From assembly GCF_016587375.1 (NCBI RefSeq), contig NZ_BNJG01000001.1, positions 4,160,001-4,224,000 on the forward strand: a stretch of DNA of 64,000 nucleotides, written 5' to 3'. Of the stretch, positions 35,535 through 44,461 are shown in pieces; positions within the stretch are counted from its first letter, which is position 1, and each line of letters starts with the position of its first letter. The notes below the pieces were generated by a model that had not been told where the DNA came from, searched no databases, and was given only the letters and a program-made list of their open reading frames with translations. The position numbers were made by a program, and so were the translations under genes. This stretch comes from Ktedonobacter robiniae (lineage in GTDB: Bacteria > Chloroflexota > Ktedonobacteria > Ktedonobacterales > Ktedonobacteraceae).

Positions 35535-36035
35535 TTACCATCCTTTTAAGGTTTTGCCGAGACACCCCCCGACTGTGCCGCATATCCCTCCTGTAAACAG
35601 CGAAAGAAACGTGCCAACCATCGTCGCTCCCAGAGCATCCTCAATGATAAATTCATCAATGCTCTTCATGCCACTTCGGTGGAAATCGTCAAGCATAAAT
35701 GCATTTTGTCGTATGATACCCATAAAGGCGAAAGTGATGAGAAACAGAGCACACACGCCGATAACAATGCTCAACAGACCCGTACAAAGGCCAGCATAGG
35801 TTCCCAATTTCATCTGACCTGTTTTGCGAGCGGCGATATAGCCTGCGATGCTGGTAAAAATGACCACAGCGAAGAGAAGACTGTTATTTAACAGGCCATT
35901 CACAGTCAGGTTCGCTGGAGCAAGATTGTTGATGAGGTTGTATCCAATGTGGATCAGACCAAGCAGAGCCCCAAAGAGGATGCCTTGCCTAACCCAGGCG
36001 TTTTCATATTTGTGCTCTCTTTCAAAACGGCACAT
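35535..36035 (-). CDS. Membrane protein, PadR operon (possibly fused with the preceding frame)
   Basis: A protein of up to 166 aa with about four membrane segments (GILFGALLGLIHIGYNLIN, LLFAVVIFTSIAGYIA, AGLCTGLLSIVIGVCALFLI, ATMVGTFLSLFTGGICGTVGGC). Its frame overlaps the gene at 35954-36247 by 82 bases, more than normal for coupled genes. The upstream frame supplies a soluble N-terminal region commonly joined to such membrane parts, so the two may be one gene split by an indel near 35960-36000. No family is recognised. Confidence 0.55.
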   Translation of the reverse strand: MCRFEREHKYENAWVRQGILFGALLGLIHIGYNLINNLAPANLTVNGLLNNSLLFAVVIFTSIAGYIAARKTGQMKLGTYAGLCTGLLSIVIGVCALFLITFAFMGIIRQNAFMLDDFHRSGMKSIDEFIIEDALGATMVGTFLSLFTGGICGTVGGCLGKTLKGW

Positions 36036-36247
36036 TGCTCCCGTAGAATGCCCCTTGCTTCATCGCTCACGACCCCAAACCAGAAACGTCCTTCTGCCTG
36101 TTGTCCAGACTCGACAACATCGGTGTAGTGATCTCTGAAGGTTTGGAGCATTTGCGAGCCAAATGCATATCTGTACCCTTGTGGATAAAACATCAATAAA
36201 AAAGCGTAAAGCCGCTCGGCTTTTTCTTTCTTGGATTCTCTACTCAT
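35954..36247 (-). CDS. Small soluble protein / N-terminal part of a PadR-linked membrane protein
   Basis: A 97-aa frame containing LLMFYPQGYRYAFGSQMLQTFRDHY, a motif typical of the cytoplasmic N-terminal region of membrane proteins encoded next to PadR genes. The start ATG overlaps the padR stop as ATGA, so translation is coupled. The last 15 residues (ASSLGLCLV) read like out-of-frame sequence, whereas the frame of 35535-36035 continues with a membrane segment. A frameshift joining both is likely. Confidence 0.6.
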   Translation of the reverse strand: MSRESKKEKAERLYAFLLMFYPQGYRYAFGSQMLQTFRDHYTDVVESGQQAEGRFWFGVVSDEARGILREQCAVLKESTNMKTPGLGKASSLGLCLV

Positions 36248-36603
36248 AGGTTTACCTGTACTGATAGCCCTGGTATGAGCCGGCGTTTTTGCATTAAGAG
36301 AACGGTCTCCACATAACGCTGCATTTCCGCGCCAAGAGCTTGCTTGCCACGCTCGGTCAGTCGATAATATTTTCTGCGTTCCTTGTCAGGATCGATCTGC
36401 TCGCCTGCATCCTCGATAAACCCATCAGCGAGCATGCGTTTGATGGAGCCATACAAGGTTCCATTGCCCATCGTGATTTTGCCCTGTGTATCCTGCCTGA
36501 CCTGTTTCATGATTTCATATCCGTGCTTTTCCCCTGTTGCCAGAGAGAAAAGGATATAAAAGACAGCAGGAGTTAATGGTGTAACGTCTTCTTCTGTCTC
36601 CAT
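36244..36603 (-). CDS. PadR-family transcriptional regulator
   Basis: A short (119-aa) PadR regulator. The winged helix covers most of it: LTPAVFYILFSLATGEKHGYEIMKQV, GNGTLYGSIKRMLADGFIED and KYYRLTERGKQAL. Start at 36603 (METEEDVTPL) is chosen because homology begins there; codons further upstream run into a repeat array. It heads an operon with two or three membrane protein genes. The palindrome-like GGTCCGCTACGGACC at about 36615-36629, just upstream of the start, is a candidate operator. Confidence 0.9.
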   Translation of the reverse strand: METEEDVTPLTPAVFYILFSLATGEKHGYEIMKQVRQDTQGKITMGNGTLYGSIKRMLADGFIEDAGEQIDPDKERRKYYRLTERGKQALGAEMQRYVETVLLMQKRRLIPGLSVQVNL

Positions 36604-36662
36604 AGAAGCATTATAGGTCCGTAGCGGACCTATTGTCAAGTGGAAAAGGAAACATATCTTCA

Positions 36663-36778
36663 CGTTTTTCGGAACCACACTGGAATCTCTCCCTTTTTTC
36701 GGAGTTAGCCTGGAACATTTCGACTATGAAATGAGTACTTTTTGGCCATGGCCCACCTTTGACCACGGCCCACCTTTG
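36663..36778 (+). repeat. Repeat array B, copy 1, with GGCCCACC repeats
   Basis: TTTTTCGGA recurs at 36665 and 36695 (30 bases apart) within units of type TTTTTCGGAGTTAGCCTGGAA, matching the array at 44618. After ATGAGTACTTTTT a different unit, GGCCCACCTTTG, appears twice at 36750 and 36767. The array abuts the promoter region of the PadR gene. Confidence 0.7.
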
Positions 36779-36879
36779 TGGAGAGAGTAAGCTCAAAAGA
36801 GAGAGTTTCACCAAGGAGAACCAGCATCATGGCAAAAGGGGGAAGAACAGCACAAGCGGTGGGACAAAAGAATGTATGA

Positions 36880-37926
36880 AAACAACTGGAGAGGCAAGCA
36901 AAAGATGTTACGGACACGCTTACTGAAGCGTATGGACTTGAGATCCCATTTATTGGTGCTGGAATGGGCTTTGTAGCGACGCCTGAGCTGGTGTCCGCGG
37001 TTTCGAATGCCGGAGGCATGGGCACGCTCGGCGCGGCACTGGTCCCTCCTGATCGGTTACGTGAACTCATTCGACGAACTCGATCCATGACCGCAGGACC
37101 GTTCGGCGTGAACCTCATCACGCAGTTCACCGAGGAGGCTCAACTGGAGGTCTGTCTTGAGGAGCGGGTCCCGGTGATCAGCTTCTTCTGGAACGATCCT
37201 CCTGAGGCGTTCATCCGCCGCCTTCAAGCTGCAGGAGTGAAGGTATGGATGCAGGTCGGTTCGCTCCAGGAGGCACACGAGGCGGTCCGCTGCGGCGTCG
37301 ATGCGGTGGTCGTGCAGGGGACGGAAGCCGGGGGACACAATCGCAGCACCGGGGCGGTTCTCTCGCTTGTCCCTGCCATCGTGGATGCTATCGCTCCCGT
37401 TCCCATCATTGCGGTAGGGGGCATCGCGGATGGACGAGGAGTGGTTGCGGCGCTCGCGCTGGGTGCAGAGGCGGTCTGGGTCGGGACACGCCTAGTGGCG
37501 AGCCAGGAGGCCTATGCACACGACGAGTACAAACGGCGCATCGTTGAGGCCCAAGCCTCTGATACTGTTCGCACGACCATCTTTGGTCCCGAGTGGCCTC
37601 ATCAGTTGACGCGGGTAATTCGGAATCGTGTGGTCAACGAGTGGATCACGCGAGAGCAGGAGGTCGTCTATCCCCCCGAACCAATCGAGCTCATTGGGCA
37701 GACGATCCTTGCAGGCAAGCCCGTGCCGCTTCCGAAGTTCTCTTCCCTCCCACCCACTCCCGATGTGACTGGCGACTTCGAGGAAATGGCTCTCATCGCT
37801 GGGGAGAGCGTCGGATTAATCAAGGAGATCAAACCCGCCGGTGAGATTGTGCATGGGATGATGGAAGAGGCAAGGCAGATCATTGAGCACAGGCTCATGG
37901 GTACCTTGAATCCTTCCAGAGGATAG
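36880..37926 (+). CDS. Nitronate monooxygenase-like FMN protein
   Basis: This TIM-barrel flavoprotein belongs to the 2-nitropropane-dioxygenase/nitronate monooxygenase group. Signs are PFIGAGMGFVATPELVSAVSNAGG, GPFGVNLI, VVVQGTEAGGHNR with the catalytic His, and VGGIADGRGVVAALALGAEAVWVGTR for phosphate binding of FMN. Family similarity extends at least 15 residues upstream of the first in-frame ATG at 36964, so the true start lies earlier. The next in-frame ATG (36829), which has an excellent AAGGAGAA site, is separated from the rest by a TGA at 36877-36879. The start is therefore unresolved: nonsense mutation, rare start codon or UGA recoding. Confidence 0.8.
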   Translation, partial: KQLERQAKDVTDTLTEAYGLEIPFIGAGMGFVATPELVSAVSNAGGMGTLGAALVPPDRLRELIRRTRSMTAGPFGVNLITQFTEEAQLEVCLEERVPVISFFWNDPPEAFIRRLQAAGVKVWMQVGSLQEAHEAVRCGVDAVVVQGTEAGGHNRSTGAVLSLVPAIVDAIAPVPIIAVGGIADGRGVVAALALGAEAVWVGTRLVASQEAYAHDEYKRRIVEAQASDTVRTTIFGPEWPHQLTRVIRNRVVNEWITREQEVVYPPEPIELIGQTILAGKPVPLPKFSSLPPTPDVTGDFEEMALIAGESVGLIKEIKPAGEIVHGMMEEARQIIEHRLMGTLNPSRG

Positions 37927-37930
37927 CTCA

Positions 37931-37971
37931 GTTTGCGGTGTTCTCCTAGCAACGAGGAGAACACCGCAAAC
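37931..37971 (+). terminator. 17-bp perfect hairpin after the nitronate-monooxygenase-like gene
   Basis: Arms 37931-37947 and 37955-37971 (GTTTGCGGTGTTCTCCT and its complement) surround a 7-base loop. It begins 5 bases after the stop codon. No T-run follows. Confidence 0.8.
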
Positions 37972-37976
37972 CGACG

Positions 37977-38216
37977 ATGATCGATGCGTCGTCGTCCTGC
38001 TCACTGGAGGATCGGGGGACCTTGCGCCAGCAGCTCGCGCGGATACTCCTGACGCGTGCACATCTCTTTCCCTGGCATGCAGTTCGCCCCCTTGATGATG
38101 CCATAGCACGCACCCTCAATTGCGCGACAACATGGCAAACCTTATGGCAGAAAACGGCAAATCATTTTGATCATTCGCAAGTCAGCGCAAAACTCAGATA
38201 CCGACTGGTAGAATAG
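37977..38216 (+). CDS. Short open frame, function unknown
   Basis: A 79-aa frame (MIDASSSCSLEDRGTLRQQL...) lies right after the hairpin at 37931. It shows no recognised motif, no good ribosome binding site and no membrane segment. It may be a remnant or chance frame next to the TnpB relic. Confidence 0.2.
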   Translation: MIDASSSCSLEDRGTLRQQLARILLTRAHLFPWHAVRPLDDAIARTLNCATTWQTLWQKTANHFDHSQVSAKLRYRLVE

Positions 38217-38262
38217 GCATATCAGCACGATTCATCGGTGGGAATGGAGAGAAGGAGCCGAC

Positions 38263-38526
38263 ATGCCTGGACAACGCCAGAAACAGCAGAAGCCAAAACA
38301 TCCCAAGGAGAAGCGACCGACAACGCCTACCTTTCTGCTCGAGCTGCCCCTCGTCGTCGACCCAGGACAAGCCACTCGCCTGCGCGCTCACCTGGAAGCC
38401 GCTCGCCAACTCTACAACGCCATCCTCTCCCAAGGACAGAAATGCCTGCGCCGCATGCGGGCTGGCGCTGCCTGGCAAGCGGCTCGCGATCTTCCTCAGC
38501 ACGGGGAGCTCTCAGTATCCCCGTAA
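38263..38526 (+). pseudogene. TnpB (IS200/IS605 OrfB) N-terminal remnant
   Basis: TFLLELPLVVDPGQATRLRA followed by AARQLYNAILSQGQKCLRRM matches the opening of TnpB-type proteins, the RNA-guided nucleases of IS200/IS605 elements, after a Lys/Gln-rich head. Only about 80 of some 450 residues remain; similarity ends near 38500 and no RuvC or zinc-finger part is found downstream. No tnpA lies nearby. It is a dead fragment. The family call is by pattern. Confidence 0.65.
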
Positions 38527-38864
38527 GGCTTTCGACCTTTTATTTGCCAGAGCCTCCCCCCAGCAATCATTCACAGACCCTGGATTGTTGACAGAAAACA
38601 GTCAGATATTCTACAATCTCATCAGTGCCCATTCCACATACGGATGCTGCAATGAGCTTGAATGCACTGGTTCAAGATCTCTCTGTGAATAGTCGCTGAC
38701 GATCAAGCCTGATTATTGACAGTGGTTCTTGTCGAGTACTCTGTGATGATATCCTCTTGATGATCGTGCTCGCTAGTTCTCGCGCACATACGGCACACGG
38801 GTCTCTCATCGGCCTGTACGAGAATGCGTGGGCAATCTCTTTTTCTTTGAAGGAGCAATGTTAA
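38527..38864. other. Intergenic region before the hexosaminidase gene
   Basis: Nothing beyond the likely promoter and the AAGGAGC ribosome binding site (38850-38856) of the next gene is recognised in this stretch. Confidence 0.4.
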
Positions 38865-40493
38865 ATGCATGTACGCGTTCCTCTCAATCACCCCGAACTG
38901 TCTATTCTACCCCAACCTGCCAGTATCGTGCGCGAAGAAGGATATTTTCAGCTGACCCAGGACACCGTGATCGTTACAGACCAGGAGACACAGGCTATCG
39001 GCACGCTGCTCGCCAACATGCTGGCACCTGCACTCGGCTTCTTGCTCAGTGTGCTTACAGATGAGCATACTCATCTCCCCACTATTTCGCTGAGCATTGA
39101 TTCCCAACTGGCACACCTGGGCCAGGAAGGGTATATGCTCAAAGTCACTGCGGGCCAAGCCACGCTGCGAGCAGCTCATCCCGCTGGGGTGTTTTACGCC
39201 ACTCAGACGCTCAGACAACTGCTCCCAGTCGAGATCTTCTCTTCAACGCCAGTCAGCCGGACGTGGACTATTCCGGCTGTCAGTATCGAGGATTTCCCTC
39301 GCTTCTCGTGGCGCGGGTGTATGCTCGATAGCGCGCGTCACTTTATTCCAATGCAGGAAGTGATCAAGCTGATTGATGTGCTGGCTTTCCATAAAATAAA
39401 TGTACTACATCTACACTTGACAGATGATCAAGGGTGGAGGATCGAGATCAAAAAATATCCCAAGCTGACCGAGATAGGTGCGTATCGCAGGGAAACAGTG
39501 ATCGGACACGCAAGGAGGCCACAGGGATATGACAGCACACCACATGGCGGCTTCTATAGCCAAGATGATCTACGCGAGATCGTCGCTTACGCGGCAGATC
39601 GCTTTATGACGGTTGTTCCTGAAATCGATATGCCTGGGCATGCCCAATCGGCTATTGCGGCCTATCCTGAGTTGGGCGTTTTAAAAGCACCGGTCGAAGT
39701 GGCGACAACCTGGGGCATCCACCCTTATCTGTACAACCCGACCGAGGCGGTATTTCAATTTCTCAAGGATGTCCTGAGCGAAGTGATGGCTATTTTCCCC
39801 AGCACTTTCATTCACATTGGTGGCGATGAAGCCATCAAGGATCAATGGCAAGACAGCCAGCAGGTGCAGGCACTCATCAAAGCGCTGAAATTGAAAGATG
39901 AGGACGAGCTTCAGAGTTGGTTCCTCTCACAGATTAGGACGTTCCTCGCACACAATAATCGCCGACTCCTGGGATGGGATGAGATTCTCGATGGTGGCCT
40001 ACCATCTGGAGCCACAGTGATGTCGTGGCGAGGGATGGATGGGGGGATCATGGCTGCACAATCACACCATGATGTGGTCATGACTCCCACTTCGTCTGTC
40101 TATCTCGATTACTACCAGTCCAACGATCCTGCAGAACCGCTAGCTATTGGCGGCTACCTTCCTGTGGACAAGGTGTATGCCTTCGATCCCACCCCAACCG
40201 TACTCACACCAGAGCAGGCACAACATATTCTCGGTGCTCAATGTAATCTCTGGAGCGAGTATGTTCAGACCACAGAGCATCTGGAGTATCTGCTGTTTCC
40301 ACGTGCCATCGCACTCTCCGAGGTCGTCTGGACGCCAAAGGAGCGCCTCGAGTTCTCCGACTTCCGAGGGCGATTAGCAGCGCATGAAGCTCGACTCGCC
40401 TCCCTGAACGTCAATTTCCGACCAGTGGAGAAGTTGGACCAGGAGCAGATGTTCCCAGCGCGAGCAGATTTGGTCGTTCCTGGTGGTTTTTAA
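38865..40493 (+). CDS. Beta-N-acetylhexosaminidase (GH20)
   Basis: A family 20 glycoside hydrolase that removes terminal N-acetyl-hexosamine from chitin oligomers or glycans by substrate-assisted catalysis. The N-terminal GH20b domain occupies about residues 10-145. The (beta/alpha)8 barrel begins at FSWRGCMLDSARHFIP, with LHLHLTDDQGWR, PEIDMPGHAQSA and HIGGDEAI holding the catalytic Asp-Glu pair near residues 319-320; CNLWSEYV lies near the end. No signal peptide is visible, so it probably acts on imported oligomers. 542 aa is a normal length. Confidence 0.95.
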   Translation: MHVRVPLNHPELSILPQPASIVREEGYFQLTQDTVIVTDQETQAIGTLLANMLAPALGFLLSVLTDEHTHLPTISLSIDSQLAHLGQEGYMLKVTAGQATLRAAHPAGVFYATQTLRQLLPVEIFSSTPVSRTWTIPAVSIEDFPRFSWRGCMLDSARHFIPMQEVIKLIDVLAFHKINVLHLHLTDDQGWRIEIKKYPKLTEIGAYRRETVIGHARRPQGYDSTPHGGFYSQDDLREIVAYAADRFMTVVPEIDMPGHAQSAIAAYPELGVLKAPVEVATTWGIHPYLYNPTEAVFQFLKDVLSEVMAIFPSTFIHIGGDEAIKDQWQDSQQVQALIKALKLKDEDELQSWFLSQIRTFLAHNNRRLLGWDEILDGGLPSGATVMSWRGMDGGIMAAQSHHDVVMTPTSSVYLDYYQSNDPAEPLAIGGYLPVDKVYAFDPTPTVLTPEQAQHILGAQCNLWSEYVQTTEHLEYLLFPRAIALSEVVWTPKERLEFSDFRGRLAAHEARLASLNVNFRPVEKLDQEQMFPARADLVVPGGF

Positions 40494-40823
40494 GGGGGAG
40501 TGGAAACAAAACCTGGTGCGGCAAAACTCGACAGAGGGACACTGGGTTGGACTCCGAAACGAGAAATCTGTTTGTAATGCTGACACAGCAACACGCACTT
40601 TTTCCATCACGTCTCTTCCCTCATTGCTCACAGAGAGCATATCACATGCGTGCTCGCCTTCGAGCAACTCTCTAGAAGAACTAAATCTCGCATGAAATCA
40701 ACGATGCAGACGCGGTAGTAGCTTTTGCATGATATCAAGTGGTAATGCGTATGAGAGGTGGGAAGCAAATACCCGAAAAATGCTCTAACGTTCCCAATGT
40801 CTACGTAGCAGAGATAATCATCT
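40494..40823. other. Region between hexosaminidase and IS110 transposase
   Basis: No gene is seen. It should contain the downstream end of the IS110 element, which lacks inverted repeats and so cannot be placed from sequence alone. Confidence 0.4.
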
Positions 40824-42254
40824 TCACGAGGAGTGCTGAACAATCCGATTCTGTGGACCCTCCCTGCGGAGTGGGGAATAGTGCCCTGTCCGGTGACGTT
40901 GATGCAGTTCAGGGTCATACATGGTTGGAGGAGGAGGTTCAGTGCCAGGCGAAAGCTTGTTGAGGAGTTCGTAATCCTTCTTGAGGAGCGCAAAGATCAG
41001 TGTAATTAAGCGGCCAATGATATGGCCCAAAGCCTTCCCTTTTCCTTTGTAGGCTTGCATTCTCTCATCATAGAAACAGAGTCGAGGGACCAAACGCTTG
41101 TAGAGCTTTGCCCATTCGGTGTCCATCTGGATCGCTTTCCAGGCCACAAGGAACATCACTTTCTTCATTTCACGTGAGCCCGCCTTTGTGAGGCGCGTGC
41201 GATCAAAAGACACACCTGTTTGCGTTCTGATTGGTGCCCAGCCAAAATAGGATTTGAGATGAGCTGCGTCCTCAAAATTGCCAATAGAGCCGATAGTCGC
41301 GATGATCGACGCCGCAAAGAGCGGGCCAATGGGAGGGATGGAGGTCAGAATCTGGCCCTCACGACTTTTCTCAACGATTTGGCCAATTTTCTCTTCAAGT
41401 TGCTCCAGATGGTTTTGAAGGAGTCGAAGTTCCTGAATCAACAAGGTTTGTTCGACAATCAGGCTGTCTTGCCGGGCCGGGTTTTTCGTCCCAATACTTT
41501 GCCCGGCGAGCTGCTGGATCTGCATGAACTGGGCTTCGGAGGGATGATTTCTCCTTCGCACTGTTCGAAGTTCTATCGAAGTCGCGGCAGCAATAGCAGC
41601 AGGTGTAGGGAAATGCTCACGCAGATCTAAGGCAAGAGCAGCATTCGGGTCTTTGAAGACTTGGGTAAATTCGGGAAAGAGTTCATCGCAAATGGCTGTC
41701 AGCTTGTTTTTCCGCTGAGTGGCTTCGTTCACCAGTTCATAGCGGTGGCGCATCAATCCTTTGAGTTGGGCTGCGGCCTCAGAGGGAGGAAGCGCCCGAC
41801 GAATTGCCTGAAGCGTGTTGGCAACCTGGGCACCGAGTTCAAGTTGGGTGTAGAGCTGATTTGCTAACCCTAACGCATCGCGTTTATCGGTTTTGACCAT
41901 GCCCTCCTGACGGCGTTGAATATGGATGACAAAAACCGGAAGATCCAGCTCTAACAAATACTGGAGGAGCGATCGATGATAATGGCCCGTTTGTTCCATG
42001 AGAATGAAACACTGCTCAAGAGGACAATAGGCTTGGATACGCTCTACAAAAGCCCGGAACCCTTCTCGTGATTGCTCAAAGATGAATGCAGGACAATGAT
42101 CAAAATGTTTATGACGTTCTAAAAGTGTTTTCGAGAGAAAGCCAGCAACATGTTTGAATTTGCCGATATCAACACCAATGTAAAGAGCCTCATTCGGGAG
42201 AGTGGGCAAACCCTGGAATTCTGTGCGCCTCTGCTTGCTGCTGGTCATTGTCAC
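40824..42254 (-). CDS. IS110-family transposase
   Basis: A DEDD-type transposase of IS110 elements. The N-terminal RuvC-like domain opens with ALYIGVDIGKFKHVAGF and includes FILMEQTGHYHRSLLQYL and VKTDKRDALGLA. The C-terminal Transposase_20 domain has ILTSIPPIGPLFAASIIATIG, LKSYFGWAPIRTQTG and GSREMKKVMFLVAWKA, with the essential Ser in this region. At 476 aa it is longer than the typical 350-400. The frame is intact. IS110 enzymes act with a structured non-coding RNA encoded in the element; a candidate region lies just upstream. Confidence 0.93.
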   Translation of the reverse strand: MTMTSSKQRRTEFQGLPTLPNEALYIGVDIGKFKHVAGFLSKTLLERHKHFDHCPAFIFEQSREGFRAFVERIQAYCPLEQCFILMEQTGHYHRSLLQYLLELDLPVFVIHIQRRQEGMVKTDKRDALGLANQLYTQLELGAQVANTLQAIRRALPPSEAAAQLKGLMRHRYELVNEATQRKNKLTAICDELFPEFTQVFKDPNAALALDLREHFPTPAAIAAATSIELRTVRRRNHPSEAQFMQIQQLAGQSIGTKNPARQDSLIVEQTLLIQELRLLQNHLEQLEEKIGQIVEKSREGQILTSIPPIGPLFAASIIATIGSIGNFEDAAHLKSYFGWAPIRTQTGVSFDRTRLTKAGSREMKKVMFLVAWKAIQMDTEWAKLYKRLVPRLCFYDERMQAYKGKGKALGHIIGRLITLIFALLKKDYELLNKLSPGTEPPPPTMYDPELHQRHRTGHYSPLRREGPQNRIVQHSS

Positions 42255-42480
42255 ACCTCCTGGTGGATGGAGAGGCTAGGGCTCGTGGGCGTGGCCTGCC
42301 CAGTTACATACGAAAAGTTGTACTGGCCTTCAAATGCGTATGAAGGATTTCGCGCACGCCCCCCAATTACCAGTGAAAGGTCATGCCTCAAAATGCCCTG
42401 AAGGTTCTCCGAGTCCTCTTCTGAGGGGAGCTACTCCTCAGTGCCTCTCCACTCACAAGAGTACCTGGAATCTGTGAAAC
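42255..42480 (-). ncRNA. Candidate IS110 bridge-RNA region
   Basis: In the IS110 group the guide ('bridge') RNA is usually encoded between the element end and the transposase start. This 226-base stretch upstream of the transposase is free of genes and rich in short inverted repeats (e.g. CTGAGGAG/CTCCCCTCAG near 42420-42440, GGGCGTG/CACGCCC-type pairs near 42280-42365). The assignment is by position only. The IS boundary is unknown. Confidence 0.35.
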
Positions 42481-42548
42481 AATCAACAAACGGGTAGTGA
42501 TACCTCACCATCAGATGTCGTATGTAAATGCCCTACCATGTGAGCAGC

Positions 42549-42600
42549 TTTTGCCCTCAAACCAGCACATTGGGGCAAGTGTGCTGGTTTGAGGGCAAAA
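42549..42600. terminator. 21-bp perfect hairpin, orphan
   Basis: Arms 42549-42569 and 42580-42600 (TTTTGCCCTCAAACCAGCAC... and complement) pair exactly over 21 bases with a 10-base loop. It lies between IS110 and the next gene, about 360 bases from it, ending no obvious gene. It may terminate transcription entering from, or leaving, the IS. Confidence 0.8.
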
Positions 42601-42963
42601 ATCGTGGAGCTTTCAGGTCATTTACCAGAAATTGAGTGCATTTTCCCTCGAACTTTACCTCTTTCGCGGGGATACAATAGAGGGACGTTTTTTAATCCAC
42701 CAGATCGGAGCATATTTTGGTTGATCGTTCTCATCTCGCTCGCCACGCGTGTAAATCCCACTTCATGGAGGGGATTTACACAATTTACGCCTGGGCCTCC
42801 CTCAAGATGGTGGCGAAAAATTCCATGGTATCTTTTTTGATACTCTCTCTCAAAATTGTGCGTACTTCACAAGGGCCGAAACCCTGTGGTAAAAAGAATG
42901 GAGCGATATACGAGGAAGAATCCTCATTGGCAAAGAACATCTTAAATGAAAGAATGGTAAGCC

Positions 42964-43980
42964 ATGAAAGCTGTTGGATTTTATCGTTCCCTTCCTATCG
43001 AACACGAAGAGAGCCTGATCGATCTTGAGATAGAGAAACCCACGCCGACTGGGCGCGATCTGCTGGTGCAGGTCAAAGCGGTCTCCGTCAATCCGACCGA
43101 TGTCAAAGCCCGTGTTGCTCACAAACAGGCAGAGGAAACGCCACAAATCCTTGGACGAGATGTAGCCGGGATTGTGGCTGAAGTTGGATCGGAATGCTCA
43201 CTCTTCCGGCCAGGAGATGAGGTCTATTATGCTGGCAGCAATGTTCGTCCCGGCGGCAATAGTGAGTTTCATTTGGTGGACGAGCGCATTGTTGGGCATA
43301 AACCAGAGAGCCTCGATTTCGCGCAGGCTGCCGCGCTCCCTCTGACCTCATTGACCTCCATGGAAGGACTTTTCGAGCGTCTGGGCATCTCGCGCAATCC
43401 TGCCGTCAACCAGGGCAAGACCATCCTGATCATTGGCGCTGCGGGAGGAGTCGGCTCCGTCGCAACTCAGCTCGCCGACCTTGTTGGCCTGACAGTCATC
43501 GGAACGGCATCGCGACCAGAAACGATCCAGTGGACCAGAGAGCACGGCGCCACCCATACAATTAGCCATACACAGGCATTTGTCCCTCAATTAAAGGCGC
43601 TCGGCTTTCCCACAGTCGATTACATCTTCTGCCTGAACGACCCTGAGCGGCATTGGGATAGTATTGTCGAGGCCATCGTGCCGCAGGGCAAAATCTGTTC
43701 CATTCTTCCACTCGGTCCCTCCGCGAAGCTCGACACGCTCTTTTATAAAAGCGCAACTCTCGCCTGGGAACTGATGTATACCCGACCCATGTTCCAGACC
43801 CCCGACATGATCGAGCAGCACAACCTGCTGGAAGATCTGACGCGGCTCGTTGATGCTGGCAAGGTGAAGACAACGCTGACCGAGCTGCTGGAGCCGATCA
43901 CTGCGGCGAATCTGCGCAAAGCCCATGCGAAAATTGAAAGTGGCAAAACAATTGGCAAGATAGTACTGGCAAATTTCTAG
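42964..43980 (+). CDS. Zinc-type alcohol dehydrogenase / quinone oxidoreductase family protein
   Basis: A medium-chain dehydrogenase/reductase of 338 aa. The N-terminal GroES-like domain has LGRDVAGIVAEVGSECSLFRPGDEVYYAG. The Rossmann domain has ILIIGAAGGVGSVATQLADLVG for NADPH binding. The structural-zinc cysteines are missing, which places it with the ZADH/quinone reductase branch (YhfP/CurA-like), expected to reduce quinones or enones. The frame is intact, and GAATGGTAAGCC precedes the ATG with only a weak ribosome binding site. It is probably monocistronic. Confidence 0.9.
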   Translation: MKAVGFYRSLPIEHEESLIDLEIEKPTPTGRDLLVQVKAVSVNPTDVKARVAHKQAEETPQILGRDVAGIVAEVGSECSLFRPGDEVYYAGSNVRPGGNSEFHLVDERIVGHKPESLDFAQAAALPLTSLTSMEGLFERLGISRNPAVNQGKTILIIGAAGGVGSVATQLADLVGLTVIGTASRPETIQWTREHGATHTISHTQAFVPQLKALGFPTVDYIFCLNDPERHWDSIVEAIVPQGKICSILPLGPSAKLDTLFYKSATLAWELMYTRPMFQTPDMIEQHNLLEDLTRLVDAGKVKTTLTELLEPITAANLRKAHAKIESGKTIGKIVLANF

Positions 43981-44219
43981 CATCTTTTGGAATATTACCG
44001 TTTTTCTATTCCTGTCTACCAACAGGCAAAGAACCTTGGTGATGCAACTCTGGCGAAGCAATGAGGCTGTTCGCTCGACGATCTGACACACATACGTGTG
44101 TGTATGCTCCCTCGTCTCGACCACTTTGATGAAGATGGAGAGCGCATAGCCAATCATGTCCACGCTTACTGCTGTGGTATTGGCTCAGATTCTTTGTGAA
44201 CCATAATCTGCCGAATTAC

Positions 44220-44461
44220 CCATATTGTGGCAGTGAAATGAGCCACTGAGTTCTGTTTTTCTCGTGGATTCATGTAAACATACTCACTGCCACAATATGG
44301 CTCATGGACTCGTTTGGTGATACGGATTGCGTATGCAAGAGCGCACCAAGCCCTTGCACACCTTCGAGAGCATGGAGAGGATTCAGCATAGCCCTTCGCT
44401 GTTCCCAGGCCGATCTGGTTCCATTTCTTCTCACCAAACGAGTCCATGAGCCACAATATGG
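44220..44461. mobile_element. MITE-like element made of nested inverted repeats
   Basis: Three structures share one 242-base segment. CCATATTGTGGC (44220-44231) and GCCACAATATGG (44450-44461) are perfect termini. CCATATTGTGGCAGTGA (44220-44236) also pairs with 44284-44300. A 22-bp arm at 44299-44320 pairs perfectly with 44431-44452. The segment has no coding capacity. No target duplication is evident. It looks like a miniature transposable element or a structured RNA gene. Confidence 0.65.

Noticed and set aside
40494..40823. Search for inverted repeats marking the IS110 ends
   Set aside because: None found, as expected for the family; boundaries were left open rather than guessed.
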